A stretch of DNA of 64,000 nucleotides. It comes from Toxoplasma gondii ME49. Its lineage: Eukaryota > Apicomplexa > Conoidasida > Eucoccidiorida > Sarcocystidae. The notes under the pieces were generated by a model. That model did not search any database. It was not told the origin of the DNA and saw only the letters and a program-made list of their open reading frames with translations. The stretch's first letter is position 1; the number at the start of each line of letters is the position of its first letter. Below are positions 61,101 through 64,000 of the stretch, in pieces. The stretch spans positions 3,693,662-3,757,661 of the forward strand of contig NC_031474.1 of the NCBI RefSeq assembly GCF_000006565.2, given 5' to 3'. The translations under genes and the position numbers were made by a program.

Positions 61101-61273
61101 GGCCAACACCCCAGAAAAACGGTTTCGGAATATTCCCGCCTTCCCAACTAGTTGCCTCGGCAAAGGGGCCAATTGGCCGCACGTGGATTTTGGGGGACCT
61201 CTTTATGCGCAACGTTTACACGGTTTTCGACTACGACAACAAACAAATTGGCTTCGCCAGACTCAAGAACTGA
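55137..61273 (+). CDS. Type II membrane pepsin-family aspartyl protease (plasmepsin/ASP-like)
   Basis: Nine exons: 55137-55767 (donor possibly 55755), 56080-56305, 57182-57338, 57727-57874, 58365-58466, 58904-59064, 59966-60068, 60453-60556, 61034-61273. All joints match in phase, giving 623 residues. Residues 1-106 are Ser-rich and cytosolic, ending in a basic run (AKRRR). Residues about 107-134 form one membrane segment, as in type II plasmepsins and Toxoplasma ASPs. The protease unit has D297-T-G-S-S, flap Tyr339 (YASG), D479-S-G-T-S and the terminal WILGDLFMRNVYTVFDYDN. The spacings D-to-Tyr (42) and D-to-D (182) nearly equal pepsin's 43 and 183, which supports the model. Both catalytic Asp are intact, so it should be active. 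Oddities are three Cys in CSASCGILC after the first Asp and about 28 extra residues before WILGD. Which ASP paralogue it is cannot be told; lack of a C-terminal membrane segment argues against ASP5. Confidence 0.9.
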
Positions 61274-63173
61274 CACAAAGTGCTGCGGTAGTCTCGTGGC
61301 TGCTAAAAGAGAAATGCACACCGAATAAGACGGCACTTACACAGTAAGTGACGGGAAGATTTCTTCCAGCTGGTCTCGAGCGCCCGGTTTCAGGGAGTAT
61401 CACATTACGATGGTACTGCCCCCACAATAGGATTTGAGGAGGAACTCTTTCTCGCGGCCTTCGTGGGCAGATCCTAAGGACGCAGCGAGCACCGAGAAGA
61501 GCCTCCATGGGCGGGGATGGCGGGATGCGCTGATAGGATTTTAAAACCGTCCGTGAAACAGAAAGACGGCGTGCATCTTTCAGATTTTCGGCCGATATCA
61601 ACGCTCGCAATGCAGGCAACTTGGGTACACATTTCCGTAGAAGTTTGCAAACGAAGAGGTCACCCCTAGTAGTGTGTGCTGGTCACAAGTTGCACAAAGC
61701 ACGTGGGAAACGCCACACGGCACCTTCCTCAGTCTTCTGAAAGCTTCCCAAAGGCCTGTTGCGTTATCAGCGTTTTTCAAGCCTACCTGTCGTTCACGAT
61801 GAATATTGCTATAGCTAACTGAAACAGCCTCAGACGCGTCGTGGAAACTGCTCGCAAAGTGGGTCATCTTTCACACTCCTCCGTAAATTTATATATACAG
61901 TTATATATATGTATATATATACATGTATATGTACATAGCAAGCATGCACACATTTTAGTTTTCAGTAAGTTTGCCGTTCACATCTTTTTCTTCGAACGCC
62001 AGCGGAAACTGCTTGGGGATCCTTGCGTAGTTCGCTGCGGGAAGATTTGGGGTTGGCTGTGGGTCTGCACTTGGCGGGTTCTGCGGCAGTTGCGGTCACT
62101 TTTTTGTCTTCGTGAACGAGTATGTGAGATGGCTCTGTAAACTCGACTTTTTCCATGGGTTTCCGTGGAAGTGATGTGAGGCAAACTTTGGCGCTTAAAA
62201 TGCATGGCCGTGTAAAATTGCTCGAGTATGGATGACGGGCTCATGTTGTTTGTGCAGCGGCCGTCTAAACTGTCTTTACATTGGTAAAAGAAAGGATCCA
62301 TAAAGATCAAGAGGGGAACGTGAATAGATCAAAGAGACAGATAGAAAAAAGCCGTAGGCGTTAGCGATTGCATTCATGGGTGAAAATAACTCGGTGTAGA
62401 CATACGAGACTGTGGAATTGTAGACCAGCGGATATTCAGCCACACAGTGACAAATAGATTACTACATATGGCCGTACACCGGCATACTCACAGACAACTG
62501 AGATTATCTGGAAGAGAGATCGTAAATGGTTTACGAAGTTGGGTGCAGCAACAAGCACAGATAATGCACGCACCCTGCCTGTAAAATCTCGTGACACTAC
62601 GCGGCCTCATGTATCGCCACTGGTTTCTACCGTAAACCCACAGGTTTGTCTGAAAAGATGAACGGGTAAAGCACCTGGAAGCTTCTCGGCTCCCTGGACG
62701 TTCATGGTTTGTGTGGAGTTTGGAATGACAAACTGTAACCGTTTTGGCGGCTTCATTGTGCGGACACTGAGTACGGACACAGATGCAATCTGCCGGTCGC
62801 ACTGTGAAGGGACCACGGAACGAAAGAGAAAGTTCTCCATGAACTCTGATTCCATAGTTCTGGCAAGGACCATCTCTGAATGTATCTTGGCAACCTCAAG
62901 AAAGCGGATGCCGCCCATATTCATACAATTTGGAACTACGTGGAGCTAAGTCTGTGACCATACTGTGTTTTCGATAGACGCGACGCCCCATACACACAAT
63001 TTCCCCCCTGTAATGTCGTAGCGCTTGCAGTTGAATCGTTCATGAAAGCCTGGATCTCCGCCTTTCCGTAAATTTGTTCCTCATCTGGAAGAAATTCGAG
63101 ATGAAGTCAACAAAGCATCGACAGGATCTCAGCGCGGCCGCCTGGTCTGCACATCTTCCCATAGCGCTCTTGC
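61274..63173. other. Intergenic region between protease and right-edge gene
   Basis: About 1.9 kb with short frames only (about 120 codons at most). It holds the protease 3' UTR and the promoter of the gene starting near 63174. A TA-rich microsatellite lies at 61889-61936. Confidence 0.5.
61889..61936. repeat. TA-rich microsatellite
   Basis: An imperfect alternating TA/TG tract of about 48 bp downstream of the protease gene. It is probably length-variable between strains. Confidence 0.85.
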
Positions 63174-64000
63174 ATGCAGCCGTTGCATGCGGCGCTTCCA
63201 TGGCTCAGACACCGAGAATTGTTTGTGTTTTCGCACTCTCTGCGTTGTCAGTTTCGAAGAAGTCATCACAACTTGGGCATTAGCACCAAGGCTTTCCGAA
63301 GCACGCGAATTTCTCCCCGCTTCTTTTCACGGTGCAGATCCATGGCAACGCTGAAACCGCCTCTGGTAACGTCCCCCGGCTGGTCGGTTGTAGCCAGATC
63401 GAGGTCCGTTTCTCTTAGCACTGGTAGAAAAAGTCGTTCTTTGAGCTCGGCTGCTAGCGGAAAGTTGTCTGCTCTGATTCCTTCTGTCTCGTCGTCTCCT
63501 CTTGTTGATTCTGCCGCTGTGCCAACATCACAACAACCAGAGTTGCCTGCCACACCTGCAGGCGGCAAGGACTTGGCTACTTCATGTTCACCTCTCCACG
63601 CTTTGCCGCAGCCGTCTTCTTGCCAGTCTGCGGTTCGGGGAAACCTTTTCAGGAACTCTGCTTTTGCTCACTCGTCACACGCTGGAGCAAACGCTGTTTC
63701 GGAGTCGAAGCTCCCTAATCTATTCCGAGCTGGAGTTTTAGCCACGTCGCTTCAGTCGACAGGTGGTTTTTCAACGAAAAAGGCTCGCGATTTGTCTCGG
63801 ATTGTTCGTCCAGAGGCTGGCGTCGAGGCAAGGTCGCACGAAGGGCGCCCAGCCGGCTTGGTTTCTGTCGGTTTTCGCGCTTTTCCCGTGACTCGCGCGG
63901 CCACGCAGCACTCCACGTTTTCCAGGGCGCTTCGAACCTCCAGATCGTTCTCTTATCTATCCCTGTTGCCTTCTCACTCGTGTGTTTCATGGAGTGAGCA
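63174..64000 (+). CDS. Hypothetical protein with presequence-like N-terminus, partial, runs off right edge
   Basis: One plus-strand frame is open from 63165 (after a TAG at 63162-63164) to the end of the window. ATG codons lie at 63174 and 63342 in the same frame, so at least 219 codons follow the second and 275 follow the first. From 63174, the first 56 residues are rich in Arg, Ser, His, Phe and Leu with a single acidic residue near the start. That is the composition of a mitochondrial or other organellar presequence, followed by MATLKPPL. Downstream it stays Ser/Ala/Arg/Pro-rich and low in acidic residues, with no recognisable domain. If the second ATG is used, the presequence is lost. A splice donor could end the exon before 64000. 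Confidence 0.6.
   Translation, partial: MQPLHAALPWLRHRELFVFSHSLRCQFRRSHHNLGISTKAFRSTRISPRFFSRCRSMATLKPPLVTSPGWSVVARSRSVSLSTGRKSRSLSSAASGKLSALIPSVSSSPLVDSAAVPTSQQPELPATPAGGKDLATSCSPLHALPQPSSCQSAVRGNLFRNSAFAHSSHAGANAVSESKLPNLFRAGVLATSLQSTGGFSTKKARDLSRIVRPEAGVEARSHEGRPAGLVSVGFRAFPVTRAATQHSTFSRALRTSRSFSYLSLLPSHSCVSWSE

Noticed and set aside
1..64000. CRISPR arrays, bacterial operons or transposase genes
   Set aside because: No regularly spaced direct repeats, no ribosome-binding sites and no transposase or reverse transcriptase motifs were seen. The gene structure is eukaryotic.

Overview
The window looks like nuclear DNA of a coccidian apicomplexan of the Toxoplasma / Neospora / Sarcocystis kind. 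Base composition is near balanced. Genes are split by many short to medium introns with clean GT-AG borders, and proteins carry long Ser/Arg/Glu-rich disordered stretches. Intergenic spaces are kilobases long, and there are no operons or Shine-Dalgarno sites. The species cannot be fixed from sequence alone. All exon models below were built by hand from open frames, splice motifs and matching codon phases.

Left part: a minus-strand open frame runs off the left edge (1-789). After a 6 kb gap comes a plus-strand, many-exon, divergent HSP70/HSP110-type chaperone (6992-13120) whose C-terminus reads like a TPR segment. A single-exon gene for an 851-residue, mostly disordered, probably secreted or membrane-anchored protein follows (15789-18344). 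It faces a minus-strand coiled-coil gene (21085-26019) with a striking cysteine cluster.

Middle: a 4 kb gap holds a purine-biased open frame and an AT-rich island. Then come an acidic exon whose start fits N-myristoylation (30048-30641) and a MORN-repeat gene (31551-33702) that may belong together. A small mitochondrial complex III subunit of the QCR9/UQCR10 family follows (35407-36798), then a ten-exon gene for the anaphase-promoting complex TPR subunit APC3/CDC27 (39103-47316). Two introns of the APC3 gene share an imperfect dispersed repeat.

Right part: a small secreted acidic protein (minus, 48136-49272) and the peroxisomal PTS2 receptor PEX7 (minus, intronless, 50929-52290) lie beside a nine-exon type II membrane pepsin-family aspartyl protease (plus, 55137-61273). 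The PEX7 and protease genes are divergent across a 2.8 kb spacer. A last plus-strand open frame with an Arg/Ser-rich, presequence-like N-terminus runs off the right edge (63174-64000).

The genes are functionally unrelated (chaperone, cytoskeleton/membrane, respiration, cell cycle, peroxisome import, proteolysis), as is usual for a eukaryotic chromosome. No mobile element with coding capacity, rRNA, tRNA or CRISPR array was recognised.
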